Assembly (NCBI GenBank): GCA_028280195.1
Contig: JANQMH010000026.1
Coordinates: 1-64,000 of the forward strand
Length of the DNA stretch: 64,000 nucleotides
DNA from: Exilibacterium sp.
Lineage (GTDB): Bacteria > Pseudomonadota > Gammaproteobacteria > Pseudomonadales > Cellvibrionaceae
Direction: 5' to 3'
The notes under the pieces are model-generated. The model was not told where the DNA came from, did not search any database, and was given only the letters and a program-made list of their open reading frames with translations. Below are positions 1 through 7,909 of this stretch, in pieces. Position 1 is the first letter of the stretch; each line of letters begins with the position of its first letter. Position numbers and translations under genes: made by a program.

Positions 1-20
1 ACCATAGCCGAGTTTCGAGC

Positions 21-44
21 GCTATTATGGCATGCCATAATAGC
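21..44. promoter_or_regulatory. 24-bp perfect palindrome upstream of radA
   Basis: Two exact 12-bp arms (GCTATTATGGCA and its reverse complement) meet with no spacer. The right arm contains CATAAT (35-40), a fair sigma-70 -10 hexamer placed about 45 bases before the radA start, so the palindrome could be an operator over the radA promoter. It is not a LexA box (no CTGT-N8-ACAG) and has no T-run for a terminator. No binding protein can be named. Confidence 0.5.
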
Positions 45-85
45 CGCCGCGATATCGATCGGCAGCCCAATCACAAGGGGGACAT

Positions 86-1444
86 GTGGCCAAGAATAAA
101 ACCGCTTTTGTCTGTAACGAATGCGGTGCGGACTATAGCAAATGGCAGGGGCAGTGCAGCGAGTGCGGTGCCTGGAACAGTCTCAGCGAGGTGCGCCTCG
201 GCAGCGGCCGGGCGCGCTCGCTGAGCGGCTATGCCGGCGGCGGCAGCGGCGAGATACAGACACTGGCGCAGATTGACCTGCGCGAACTGCCGCGCTTCTC
301 CACCGGCGCTGCCGAATTCGACCGGGTGCTGGGCGGCGGCCTGGTGCCGGGCTCGGTGGTCCTGATCGGCGGCCACCCGGGTGCCGGCAAGTCCACCCTG
401 TTGCTGCAAACCCTGTGTTATCTGGCCGCAGCCCAGGAGTGCCTGTATATCACCGGCGAAGAGTCCTTGCAGCAGGTGGCGATGCGGGCGCAGCGCCTGG
501 GCCTGCCCAGCGAGGGGCTGAAGCTGGTTTCCGAAACCAGTGTCGAGGCCATTGTTACCCTCGCCCGGCAGCTGCGCCCCAAGGTGATGGTGATCGACTC
601 CATTCAGGTGATGCACATGGCGGACATTGCCTCGGCGCCGGGCAGTGTTTCGCAGGTGCGCGAGAGCGCCGCCCAACTGACGCGACTTGCCAAGCAGGAC
701 GGTACGGCGCTGCTGCTGGTGGGCCATGTGACCAAGGACGGCAGCCTGGCCGGCCCCAAGGTGCTCGAGCATATTATCGACTGCTCGATTTTGCTGGAGG
801 GCTCTCACGACTCGCGCTTTCGCACGCTGCGCGGCAGCAAGAACCGCTTTGGCGCCGTCAATGAACTGGGGGTGTTTGCCATGACCGGGCAGGGGCTGCG
901 GGAAGTCAGTAACCCCTCTTCGATCTTCCTGCAACGCGGCGAACAGGTGGCATCCGGCTCGGTGGTCACCGTGGTCTGGGAGGGCACCCGGCCCCTGCTG
1001 GTGGAGTTGCAGGCGCTGGTGGACGACAGTCATCTCGGCAACCCGCGGCGGGTAACGGTGGGGCTCGATCAGAACCGCTTGGCGATGCTGCTGGCGGTTC
1101 TCCACCGCCACGGCGGTATTGCGGTGGGCGATCAGGATGTGTTCGTCAATGTGGTTGGCGGCGTCAAAGTGGTGGAGACCAGCGCCGATCTGGCGCTGTT
1201 GCTGGCGGTGGTATCCAGTTTTCGCGACCGGCCGCTGGCGCGCCAGTTGATGGTATTTGGCGAGGTGGGCCTGTCCGGTGAGATCCGCCCCGTACCCAGC
1301 GGCCAGGAGCGCCTGCGCGAAGCGGCCAAACACGGTTTCGAGCGGGCGATCGTACCGCACGCCAACGCACCCAAAGGCGGAGTCGGCGAAATGGAAATTG
1401 TAGCGGCCAAGACCCTGGCCGAAGCGCTGGAAGCGATTCAATAA
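86..1444 (+). CDS. radA: DNA repair protein RadA
   Basis: RadA is a RecA-like ATPase that promotes branch migration during recombinational repair. The 452-residue protein has the full family layout: an N-terminal C4 zinc finger (C10, C13, C24, C27), a Walker A motif GGHPGAGKST (95-104), the RadA-specific KNRFG motif (252-256) and a C-terminal Lon-like domain. The start is GTG, preceded by AAGGGG at 75-80; the ATG two bases upstream is out of frame. Length is normal for the family. It is followed by a 7-bp-periodic hairpin and a convergent PilZ gene, so it is probably monocistronic here. Confidence 0.97.
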   Translation: MAKNKTAFVCNECGADYSKWQGQCSECGAWNSLSEVRLGSGRARSLSGYAGGGSGEIQTLAQIDLRELPRFSTGAAEFDRVLGGGLVPGSVVLIGGHPGAGKSTLLLQTLCYLAAAQECLYITGEESLQQVAMRAQRLGLPSEGLKLVSETSVEAIVTLARQLRPKVMVIDSIQVMHMADIASAPGSVSQVRESAAQLTRLAKQDGTALLLVGHVTKDGSLAGPKVLEHIIDCSILLEGSHDSRFRTLRGSKNRFGAVNELGVFAMTGQGLREVSNPSSIFLQRGEQVASGSVVTVVWEGTRPLLVELQALVDDSHLGNPRRVTVGLDQNRLAMLLAVLHRHGGIAVGDQDVFVNVVGGVKVVETSADLALLLAVVSSFRDRPLARQLMVFGEVGLSGEIRPVPSGQERLREAAKHGFERAIVPHANAPKGGVGEMEIVAAKTLAEALEAIQ

Positions 1445-1450
1445 TAACCA

Positions 1451-1492
1451 AAACTAGTCTCTAGTAACTAGAGACTAGCGACTAGTCCTTAG
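1451..1492. repeat. CTAG heptad repeat, locus 1 (hairpin)
   Basis: Six consecutive 7-bp units in one phase: AAACTAG, TCTCTAG, TAACTAG, AGACTAG, CGACTAG, TCCTTAG. Units 1-4 form a hairpin with 11-bp arms (1454-1464 and 1468-1478) and a TAA loop. It lies between the convergent radA and PilZ genes, and the PilZ stop codon (1482-1484, minus strand) falls inside a CTAG unit. Same family as 19040-19081 and 21333-21374. Confidence 0.85.
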
Positions 1493-1892
1493 TGATTGAT
1501 TGTTCGTCGTTGTGCTCCTCGAGCATTATGCCCAGGCTGCGTTTGGGGTCGCCGATACTGTCTTTGTGGGTCTCCAGCAGGTCGCGCAGCTGTGCCTGGT
1601 GATCGATACTGGTGGCGCGACACTCGATGCCGAGAAAGTGCGCCTTCTGGTGGGACAAGCGGCCCTGCATTTTGATAGTGCGGTCGTTCTCCAGCTCGAT
1701 TGTCAGTATCAGCTCCTCGCCATTGCGCAGATCGTGGCGGTGAATCAGCGCCGCCAGGGCGCCGTTGAACGACAGGTCGAGGATATGTACCGGCCAGCTC
1801 TGGCGGGTAGTGACCAGCGTCGCATAAGCGCGGTAGTTGACCCGCGGGAAATAGCGCCGCTCGCGGCCACTGGTCGGGTTGTAGTTCACCAT
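1482..1892 (-). CDS. PilZ domain protein (first of two adjacent)
   Basis: A 136-residue single-domain PilZ protein, expected to bind cyclic di-GMP and pass the signal to a motility, polysaccharide or secretion partner. The signature is visible: a basic RRYFPR block near residues 12-17 (the RxxxR half of the site) and DLSFNG around residues 39-44 (the D/NxSxxG half). An AGGAGG lies about 12 bases before the ATG. A second PilZ gene lies just upstream on the same strand (66-bp gap), so the two probably form an operon. The target is unknown. The stop codon is supplied by the CTAG heptad repeat. Confidence 0.88.
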   Translation of the reverse strand: MVNYNPTSGRERRYFPRVNYRAYATLVTTRQSWPVHILDLSFNGALAALIHRHDLRNGEELILTIELENDRTIKMQGRLSHQKAHFLGIECRATSIDHQAQLRDLLETHKDSIGDPKRSLGIMLEEHNDEQSITKD

Positions 1893-1958
1893 GATTCAGG
1901 CTTTCCTCCTGGCTTTGCAAGTATCGCGGCGATGGCCCCCGATCAGTGTCAACAGGCC

Positions 1959-2324
1959 CTAGCTCCCCAGCCGCGCCAGCTCCTGCTCGCAGGCCTGCGA
2001 GTCGCCCATATTGAGTGCTACCAGGTTGCGCAGATGGCTGATGCTGTCGAGGTCGATACTTTCGCAGTGAAAACCCATTCTACCACCACTGGCATGGGCC
2101 AGGCGCAATGTCATCTGAATTACCGTATCCTTGGCCAGATGTATGACCGCCCTGACCAGCTTTTGCGGCTGCAGTTGCTGGTCGTCTGGCAGATCTGTCT
2201 GCAAGCCGCACAGCGACAGGTCGAGCACTTGCGCTTCCCAGGAGTGAGAGCCCTGGTGGAATTCCGCTTTCGCCTGAAAACTGACCCGGCTGAAATGGCG
2301 CCGATCCCGGTTGCTTATTGTCAT
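1959..2324 (-). CDS. PilZ domain protein (second of two adjacent)
   Basis: A 121-residue PilZ protein with RRHFSR near the N-terminus and DLSLCG about 30 residues later, the two halves of a cyclic-di-GMP site. It resembles its downstream neighbour (1482-1892) in size and layout, suggesting tandem duplication followed by divergence. The start is an ATG with AGG about 8 bases upstream. The region just past its stop (1942-1964) shares 20 of 23 bases with the 3' end of the transporter gene at 58907. Its role is inferred from the domain only. Confidence 0.86.
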   Translation of the reverse strand: MTISNRDRRHFSRVSFQAKAEFHQGSHSWEAQVLDLSLCGLQTDLPDDQQLQPQKLVRAVIHLAKDTVIQMTLRLAHASGGRMGFHCESIDLDSISHLRNLVALNMGDSQACEQELARLGS

Positions 2325-2559
2325 GGTCGATACCTGTTAGCAATTGATGACAGCTTAACGGTGGTGCAGAGATCACTGTTTAGTGCAGTTGTAGCCGTCA
2401 GTTTAGTTCGGTGCAGCCGTCTGTACCAGCGACTGCGGGGGCTTTGCGCCGCCTTTGCATCTGTGGTTAACTGATTCCACCCGCGTCGTCGACTGGCGCG
2501 CTGTATGGCAAGCCGCCAGCATTTATGGCCGACCACCGGCAACAGAGGGCCAGTTTTTC

Positions 2560-3381
2560 ATGCAAAAAACCTCAGTTGTAACCCCGCCTTCGCCGCTGCT
2601 CGGCCTCACCGAACTGGTGCGCGCGGCCGCTGAAATGCGATCGCTGCTGGCGGCCAGTCCGCTGCTGCGCTCGGTGGAACGCGGTGCCAGCCATGCAGCG
2701 CTGGTAATTCCCGGCTTTGGTGCCGGCGACAGCTCCACCTACGTGTTGCGCCGCTACCTGCGCAAGTGGGGTTACCGGCCGGAAGCCTGGTCCCAGGGCG
2801 TCAATCTGGGCTTTCGCCAGCGCCTGCTGCGGGGTGTCGAGCAGCGCCTGCGGCATATTCACGCCGACAGCGGTTTGCCGGTCACACTGATCGGCCAGAG
2901 CCTGGGCGGTATCTACGCCCGCGAGCTGGCGCGCAGCCATCCCGACCTGGTCAAGCAGGTGATTACCCTGGGCAGTCCTTTTGCCGGCCCGGAGGGCGCG
3001 GCCCCGCTGGTTAACAAAATCTACAGCCACCTCAACCCCGACCGGCATGTAGAGCGCGAGTTTGATGATATTGCACAGATGCGCCGGCAGATCAAACAAG
3101 CGCCGCCGGTGCCGACCACAGCGGTCTACAGTCGCGGCGACGGTGTTGTCTCCTGGCGTGCCTGTGTGCAGCTGAACGGCGACGAGCAGTGTGAAAATGT
3201 CGAAGTGCGCGGCAGTCACTGCGGTATGGCGGTAAACCCGGCCGTGCTTTACGTTATCGCCGACCGCCTTGCCTGGGAGGGTGACTGGCGTCCTTTTGAC
3301 CGCAGCGGCAAACGCTGGCGCAACCTGGTATATCCCGAGGCGGTCGATGCCCGCGCGGATCTCGATCACGGCGACCTCTGA
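2560..3381 (+). CDS. Alpha/beta hydrolase, lipase-like
   Basis: A 273-residue serine hydrolase of the alpha/beta fold. The nucleophile elbow GQSLGG is followed by a helix and GSPFAG, typical of lipase or PGAP1-like esterases. SRGDGVVS is a likely acid-residue segment and GSHCGM a likely catalytic His segment. No signal peptide is apparent, so it is probably cytoplasmic. The ATG at 2560 is chosen over an in-frame start at 2455 because AGAGGG lies about 10 bases before it and the upstream extension has no domain character. Substrate unknown; it could act on acyl esters or polyhydroxyalkanoate-type substrates. Confidence 0.8.
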   Translation: MQKTSVVTPPSPLLGLTELVRAAAEMRSLLAASPLLRSVERGASHAALVIPGFGAGDSSTYVLRRYLRKWGYRPEAWSQGVNLGFRQRLLRGVEQRLRHIHADSGLPVTLIGQSLGGIYARELARSHPDLVKQVITLGSPFAGPEGAAPLVNKIYSHLNPDRHVEREFDDIAQMRRQIKQAPPVPTTAVYSRGDGVVSWRACVQLNGDEQCENVEVRGSHCGMAVNPAVLYVIADRLAWEGDWRPFDRSGKRWRNLVYPEAVDARADLDHGDL

Positions 3382-3481
3382 CCCCTTTCATCACTATACT
3401 GCCAGCGGCGCCGCACAGTCTGTTGCCGGAGCGCCGCTTTGGCAGACCTCAACTGTCGCAGCTTTTCAATAACATCGGGGC

Positions 3482-3507
3482 GCCTGCCGGCGGGCAATTT
3501 TTTTATT
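3482..3507 (+). terminator. Possible rho-independent terminator after the hydrolase gene
   Basis: A short GC-rich hairpin (GCCTG, loop CCGG, CGGGC, one G-T pair) is followed by AATTTTTTTATTT. The stem is only 5 bp, so termination may be weak. Confidence 0.45.
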
Positions 3508-3658
3508 TGATGAAAGCCCCTGCAGAGTCTAGAGTTTTAGTTATCGGGTCCATTGGCCGACTTCGAGCAGTCGCAGCATTGCCGCGCAAAAAAATATAAA
3601 ACTGATTATTCTCATCCTGGTGTCGAAGCCATTCGGCGGCAGTACCTGGTGATTGCCC

Positions 3659-4660
3659 ATGCAGCATATCTATATTCGCGAGTTAATGTCGCCATCGGTT
3701 AAAAGCGTCGATGCCAGTGCTACGCTGGACGCCGTGATTCGACTGATGCACAACCATGTCTACTCCTGCATGGTAATCACCGAAAACCATAAGCCGGTGG
3801 GTATTATCACCGAGCGGGATATGATCAAAGTGTTATCCGAGCTGCTGGTTATGTGTCCCACCCGTAGGTTTTATGTGTCGGATTTTATGTCGTCGCCGCC
3901 GGTGTGTATCAACGAGGATGCGACGCTCTATGAGGCGCTGGTAATTACCCAGGCGCGCAATATACGCCACCTGCCGGTGGTCAACGCGGAGGAGGAGTTA
4001 GTGGGGGTACTGACATATGCCGATATGGCGCGCGCGCATTTTAATGCGATCGAGAAACAGCGGGATATTATCGAGCACCAGATCAATGAGCGCACCCGGG
4101 AGCTGATTGAAGCCAACGAGGAGTTAAAAGCGCTGTCGCTGCAGGACAGTCTGCTGGGTATCGGCAACCGGCGCTCGATGGAGGTGGATGTGCAGTTTAC
4201 CCACGTCAACGCGCTGCGCTACAAACGAACTTATTCGCTGGGTTTGCTGGATGTGGATTATTTCAAGAAATACAACGATCACTACGGCCACCAGTGTGGT
4301 GACGAGGCGCTGAGAATGGTAGTGGACGCGGTAAAAAGCACGGTTCGAAGCTCGGACAGACTCTACCGCTACGGCGGCGAAGAATTGCTGCTGCTGTTGC
4401 CTGAAGCCCCGCTGCAGGCAGCGGTAAAAGTGTGTGAGCGTGCGCTGCAGAAACTGTTTGCAAAAGGCCTGCCGCATGCCGCCAGCCCGTACCAGGCAGT
4501 GACCCTCAGCGCCGGTGTCGCCGGCGTCGACGGCAGGCAAAAATGCACCTGGGAAGCGGTCGTTGCGGAAGCGGATAAGTGGCTCTATGAAGCCAAAGGG
4601 CAGGGGCGCAACCGTGTTTGCAGTGCCGCGCAGGCGCAACGGCAGGTGGAGAGTCTGTAA
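3659..4660 (+). CDS. CBS-pair diguanylate cyclase (CBS-CBS-GGDEF)
   Basis: A 333-residue cytoplasmic protein that should make cyclic di-GMP from two GTP. Order: two CBS domains (about 1-60 and 70-125), which bind adenosyl ligands in many proteins; a charged helical linker (about 131-160); and a GGDEF domain with active-site GGEEL (239-243) and metal-binding Asp residues in LLDVDYFKKYND. A complete inhibitory I-site, RSSD (230-233), precedes GGEEL by five residues, so product inhibition is expected. The ATG at 3659 is preferred to a TTG two codons earlier; neither has a strong ribosome site. The CBS pair suggests that output follows energy charge (inference). Confidence 0.9.
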   Translation: MQHIYIRELMSPSVKSVDASATLDAVIRLMHNHVYSCMVITENHKPVGIITERDMIKVLSELLVMCPTRRFYVSDFMSSPPVCINEDATLYEALVITQARNIRHLPVVNAEEELVGVLTYADMARAHFNAIEKQRDIIEHQINERTRELIEANEELKALSLQDSLLGIGNRRSMEVDVQFTHVNALRYKRTYSLGLLDVDYFKKYNDHYGHQCGDEALRMVVDAVKSTVRSSDRLYRYGGEELLLLLPEAPLQAAVKVCERALQKLFAKGLPHAASPYQAVTLSAGVAGVDGRQKCTWEAVVAEADKWLYEAKGQGRNRVCSAAQAQRQVESL

Positions 4661-4745
4661 CGGCTTCTGCGCACAGGTCTATCACCCCACCCGGCCGCCG
4701 CAAAACGCAGGCACTTGAGCAGACCAGCGACCGGTTACTGTGAAG

Positions 4746-5627
4746 CTATACCAGCCTGCCGCTGCGATAGTCGCTGATCGCCTGCTCGATCTCTTCTCTG
4801 GTGTTCATGACGAAGGGCCCCCAATTGACCACCGGTTCGCCGATTGGCTTTGCCGCCAGCAGTAATAACCTGCTGTTCTCCAGCGCTTCGATTTCCACGA
4901 CCTCGCCGGCACCGGCCACACCGAGTTGTTGCTGCGACAGTGGTCGTTTGTCGCCGCCGCTTGCAACGGCGATACCGCCCTGGTAGACATACAACAGCAG
5001 TCGTTTGTCGCCGGCGATGGGCAGCCGCAAAGGCGCGCCCGGCGCCAGGTTAATATCGAAGTAGTCCGGCTGTGTACTGACATCCTTAACCGGACCGACG
5101 ACGGCGTCATTGCCGACCGCCAGTGTGCCGGCAATGACCCTGGCGCTGCTGCCGCCACCGAGCTGTGCCAGTGGAATCTGTTCCGGCCGGTACTCGCGAT
5201 AGCTGGGCGGATTCATTTTTTCCGCCGCCGGCAGGTTTACCCAGATCTGGAAACCGTGCAGCCTGCCCGATTCCTGCTGCGGCATCTCCGAGTGGACAAC
5301 GCCGCGCCCCGCCGTCATCCACTGTACCCCGCCGCTGACCAGCAGCCCCTCGTTGCCGAGGTGGTCGCGGTGCAGCATGCTGCCCTCCAGCATATAGGTC
5401 ACCGTTTCAAAACCGCGGTGGGGGTGCTCGGGAAAGCCGCCGATATAGTCCGCAGCATCGTCCGAAGCGATTTCATCGAGCAGCAGAAACGGATCGAAAC
5501 TTTGCAGTCCCCCCTGCGCGATGCTGCGGCGGATGCGCACGCCGTCGCCGTCGGTTACCGGCTGGCTGTCGAGTACCCGCATCAGCGGGCGTTTTTGCAG
5601 TGTCTGTGTATTCGTCTGTGTATTCAT
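4746..5627 (-). CDS. Pirin family protein
   Basis: A 293-residue bicupin of the pirin family; members bind iron or another metal, and some are quercetin 2,3-dioxygenases. The four metal ligands are visible as H68, H70 (HPHRG), H112 and E114 (VHSEM), and the C-terminal pirin domain follows. A longer open frame reaches 5942, but AAGGTGAT sits just before the ATG at 5627, and the extra sequence overlaps the neighbouring reductase gene in another frame. It starts 10 bases after the reductase stop, so the two form an operon. Physiological substrate unknown. Confidence 0.9.
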   Translation of the reverse strand: MNTQTNTQTLQKRPLMRVLDSQPVTDGDGVRIRRSIAQGGLQSFDPFLLLDEIASDDAADYIGGFPEHPHRGFETVTYMLEGSMLHRDHLGNEGLLVSGGVQWMTAGRGVVHSEMPQQESGRLHGFQIWVNLPAAEKMNPPSYREYRPEQIPLAQLGGGSSARVIAGTLAVGNDAVVGPVKDVSTQPDYFDINLAPGAPLRLPIAGDKRLLLYVYQGGIAVASGGDKRPLSQQQLGVAGAGEVVEIEALENSRLLLLAAKPIGEPVVNWGPFVMNTREEIEQAISDYRSGRLV

Positions 5628-5637
5628 GGCATCACCT

Positions 5638-6597
5638 TCAGGCCGGCCGATCGAAACGGCCGCGATCGTGGGGCCGGGTGTAGTCCACCTGCGGTCCAAG
5701 CGGCACGACTCGCGTCGGATTGATCGTCTCGTGACTGTAATAGTAGTGGGTCTTGATATGGCGAAAATCCACCGTCTCCGCCACCCCCGGCTGTTGATAC
5801 AAATCCCGCACATAGCCGGCCAGGTTGGGATAGTCCTCAATGCGCTTGCGGTTGGTCTTGAAGTGCCCGTAGTAGACACTGTCGAAGCGGACCAAGGTGG
5901 TAAACAGGCGCCAGTCGGCTTCAGTGATCTCACTCCCGACAAGGTAACGCTGTTGGCTCAGGCGCCGCTCGACCTCCTCCAGTGCCGAGAACAATTCACC
6001 AAAGGCCTTTTCATAGGCGCGCTGGGTGGTGGCGAAGCCGGTTTTATAGACGCCGTTGTTGATCTTGTCGTAAATCGTGGCGTTGATGGCGTCGATATCC
6101 CGGCGCAGTGCCTCCGGGTAGTAGTCGGTTTTGATATCGGTAAAGGCATTGAACGCCGAGTTCAGCATACGAATGATTTCAGATGATTCGTTGCTGACGA
6201 TGGTGCCGGTCTCTTTGTCCCACAGCACCGGCACCGTCACCCGCCCGCTGTAGTCGGGCTTAACCGCCGTATAGACCTGGTGCAGATAGCGGATATCACC
6301 GAGCGGGGTCTGCTCATTGATTTCCCAGCCGTGCTCGAGCATCTCCGGTTTGACCACCGTGACGCCGATTACGTCTTCGAGCTGCTTCACTTTGCGGAAA
6401 ATCAAAGTGCGGTGGGCCCAGGGGCAGGCCAGTGAGACAAACAGATGATAGCGGCCCGCTTGCGCCCGGAAACCGTCCCTGCCGCCATCGGCGCTGACCC
6501 AGCTTCTGAACTGGGCGTCCTGGCGCACAAACTCCCCGCCTGTAGTCTTGGTATCGTACCAGTCGGTGTGCCACTGGCCGTCGATTAATAAACCCAT
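5638..6597 (-). CDS. Glutathionyl-hydroquinone reductase (Xi-class GST)
   Basis: This enzyme reduces glutathionyl-hydroquinones to free hydroquinones, recycling quinones that have reacted with glutathione. The 319-residue protein has the Xi-class motif ACPWAH with catalytic C58, the thioredoxin-fold proline context VTVPVLWD, the SNESSEI segment, and a helical C-terminal GST domain. The ATG at 6597 has AAGGAG about 10 bases upstream; an in-frame extension to 6669 has no such support. Co-transcription with pirin and divergence from a LysR gene suggest a quinone or electrophile stress module (inference). Confidence 0.93.
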   Translation of the reverse strand: MGLLIDGQWHTDWYDTKTTGGEFVRQDAQFRSWVSADGGRDGFRAQAGRYHLFVSLACPWAHRTLIFRKVKQLEDVIGVTVVKPEMLEHGWEINEQTPLGDIRYLHQVYTAVKPDYSGRVTVPVLWDKETGTIVSNESSEIIRMLNSAFNAFTDIKTDYYPEALRRDIDAINATIYDKINNGVYKTGFATTQRAYEKAFGELFSALEEVERRLSQQRYLVGSEITEADWRLFTTLVRFDSVYYGHFKTNRKRIEDYPNLAGYVRDLYQQPGVAETVDFRHIKTHYYYSHETINPTRVVPLGPQVDYTRPHDRGRFDRPA

Positions 6598-6739
6598 TGC
6601 TGACTCCTTTAAGCCCCGGAAAATACCCTGGCGCATTGTCCGGGGACTTTGATTGAGGTTAATGTTCAAATAATCTGCTATTGAAAGACATTATAAATTC
6701 TGAAAATTTGGTGAAAATCAAAATAAAGTGATATAAATA

Positions 6740-6754
6740 TTCAAATTTTTTGAA
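6740..6754. promoter_or_regulatory. LysR-type binding site candidate, TTCAA-N5-TTGAA
   Basis: A 15-bp inverted repeat of the classic T-N11-A form in the AT-rich gap between the divergent LysR and reductase genes. Its last base is the A of the annotated LysR ATG. A second TTCAA...TTGAA pair lies at about 6664-6684. Placement fits autoregulation and control of the reductase/pirin operon. Confidence 0.55.
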
Positions 6755-7671
6755 TGCTTATAGGCAATACACCTGTGGCCACTAAGCTGACCCTTGAAGC
6801 CCTGGAAGTACTGGATGCCATAGACCGCAAAGGCAGTTTTGCCGCAGCGGCGGCGGCCCTGTACCGGGTACCCTCGGCGGTGACCTACACCGTGCGCAAA
6901 CTGGAACAGGATCTCGGTGTGAGCCTGTTCCAGCGGGAGGGGCGCCGCTCTCTGCTGACGCCTGCCGGCAGAGTGCTGCTCGACCAGGGGCGCGATCTGC
7001 TCGATGCGGCGCAGCGCCTGGTGGAGACAACCCGCCAGGTCAGCCGCGGCTGGGAATCCCGTATCAATATCGCGGTGGACTCGATTTTGCCTTTCGAGGT
7101 AATTTATCCCCATCTTGAAGCCTTTTATCGACTGCAGACCGGTGTCGAAATCAACCTCTACGAGGAGGTGCTGGGCGGCACCTGGGACGCCATTGGCGAG
7201 GGGCGTGCGGATCTGCTGCTGGGGGCGCCCGAGCCGCCGCCCAATACCCGGGGCTTACGCTATTGCAGGTTGGCCGAGGCGGAGTGGGTGTTTGCCGTTG
7301 CCGCGCGGCATCCGCTGACGAGCGTCGGCCGGGCGCTGGCCGAGGCGGACCTGCAGGCCTACCGCGCGGTCATTGTGCGCGACTCCTCGCGTCGGGCGCC
7401 TCCCCTGACGCGGCGGGTCTTCGATCAGCAGGCGGTACTGCGGGTGGCAACCATAGAGCAGAAAATCGAGGCGCAACGGCGCGGTCTGGGAGTCGGTTTT
7501 TTGCCCAGGCATCGCATTGCCGGGCAGTTGCGCCGCGGCGAACTGGTGGTTGTGCCGCTGGGCCGGGAAACAGAGAGCACGCCGCTGCACCTGGTGTGGA
7601 AAAGCAATAATAAAGGCAATGGTTTGAGCTGGTTTGTCGAGAATATCAGGCGCAGGGGTTTGAAGCTGTAA
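6754..7671 (+). CDS. LysR family transcriptional regulator
   Basis: A 305-residue LysR-type regulator. The N-terminal winged helix-turn-helix covers about residues 10-68 (LEVLDAIDRKGSFAAAAAAL onward), followed by a substrate-binding domain that senses a small ligand. It is transcribed away from the reductase/pirin operon, the usual arrangement for a LysR activator and its target. The start is uncertain: the ATG at 6754 lacks a ribosome site and overlaps a LysR box, while a GTG at 6775 (LTLEALEVLD follows) would place the box fully upstream. Ligand unknown; a quinone or electrophile is a reasonable guess. Confidence 0.9.
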   Translation: MLIGNTPVATKLTLEALEVLDAIDRKGSFAAAAAALYRVPSAVTYTVRKLEQDLGVSLFQREGRRSLLTPAGRVLLDQGRDLLDAAQRLVETTRQVSRGWESRINIAVDSILPFEVIYPHLEAFYRLQTGVEINLYEEVLGGTWDAIGEGRADLLLGAPEPPPNTRGLRYCRLAEAEWVFAVAARHPLTSVGRALAEADLQAYRAVIVRDSSRRAPPLTRRVFDQQAVLRVATIEQKIEAQRRGLGVGFLPRHRIAGQLRRGELVVVPLGRETESTPLHLVWKSNNKGNGLSWFVENIRRRGLKL

Positions 7672-7909
7672 CAGCCGGCGGCATTGCACTTCCCTTGCTT
7701 TGCATTGGTGCGGGCTATCAGTCAAAAGACCCTGTCAGTGAAACCCCGGAATTCTGCCCGGTAAACCCGTGACTGATCGCGTGCGCCGATATATCGGCGT
7801 CCATGCCTTACAATATGGTGCCGCAGATGCCGCTGCCGATAGTTGAGGGCCTGCCGGCTACAGTCGTCCCGTAAGCTGAAGACAAACACAGTCAAAAAAG
7901 GTCAATAGC

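Noticed and set aside
71-1441. 456-codon open frame antisense to radA
   Set aside because: Low-complexity Gln/His/Ala/Arg translation with no domain; radA on the other strand explains the open frame through GC-rich codon bias.
1451-1492. CRISPR array or integron attC sites at the CTAG repeats
   Set aside because: Units are 7 bp without spacers, and there is no attC core with GTTRRRY or integrase gene nearby.
4746-5942. Single 398-codon pirin gene
   Set aside because: The extra 105 N-terminal codons overlap the reductase gene in a different frame and have no conserved character; an ideal ribosome site precedes 5627.
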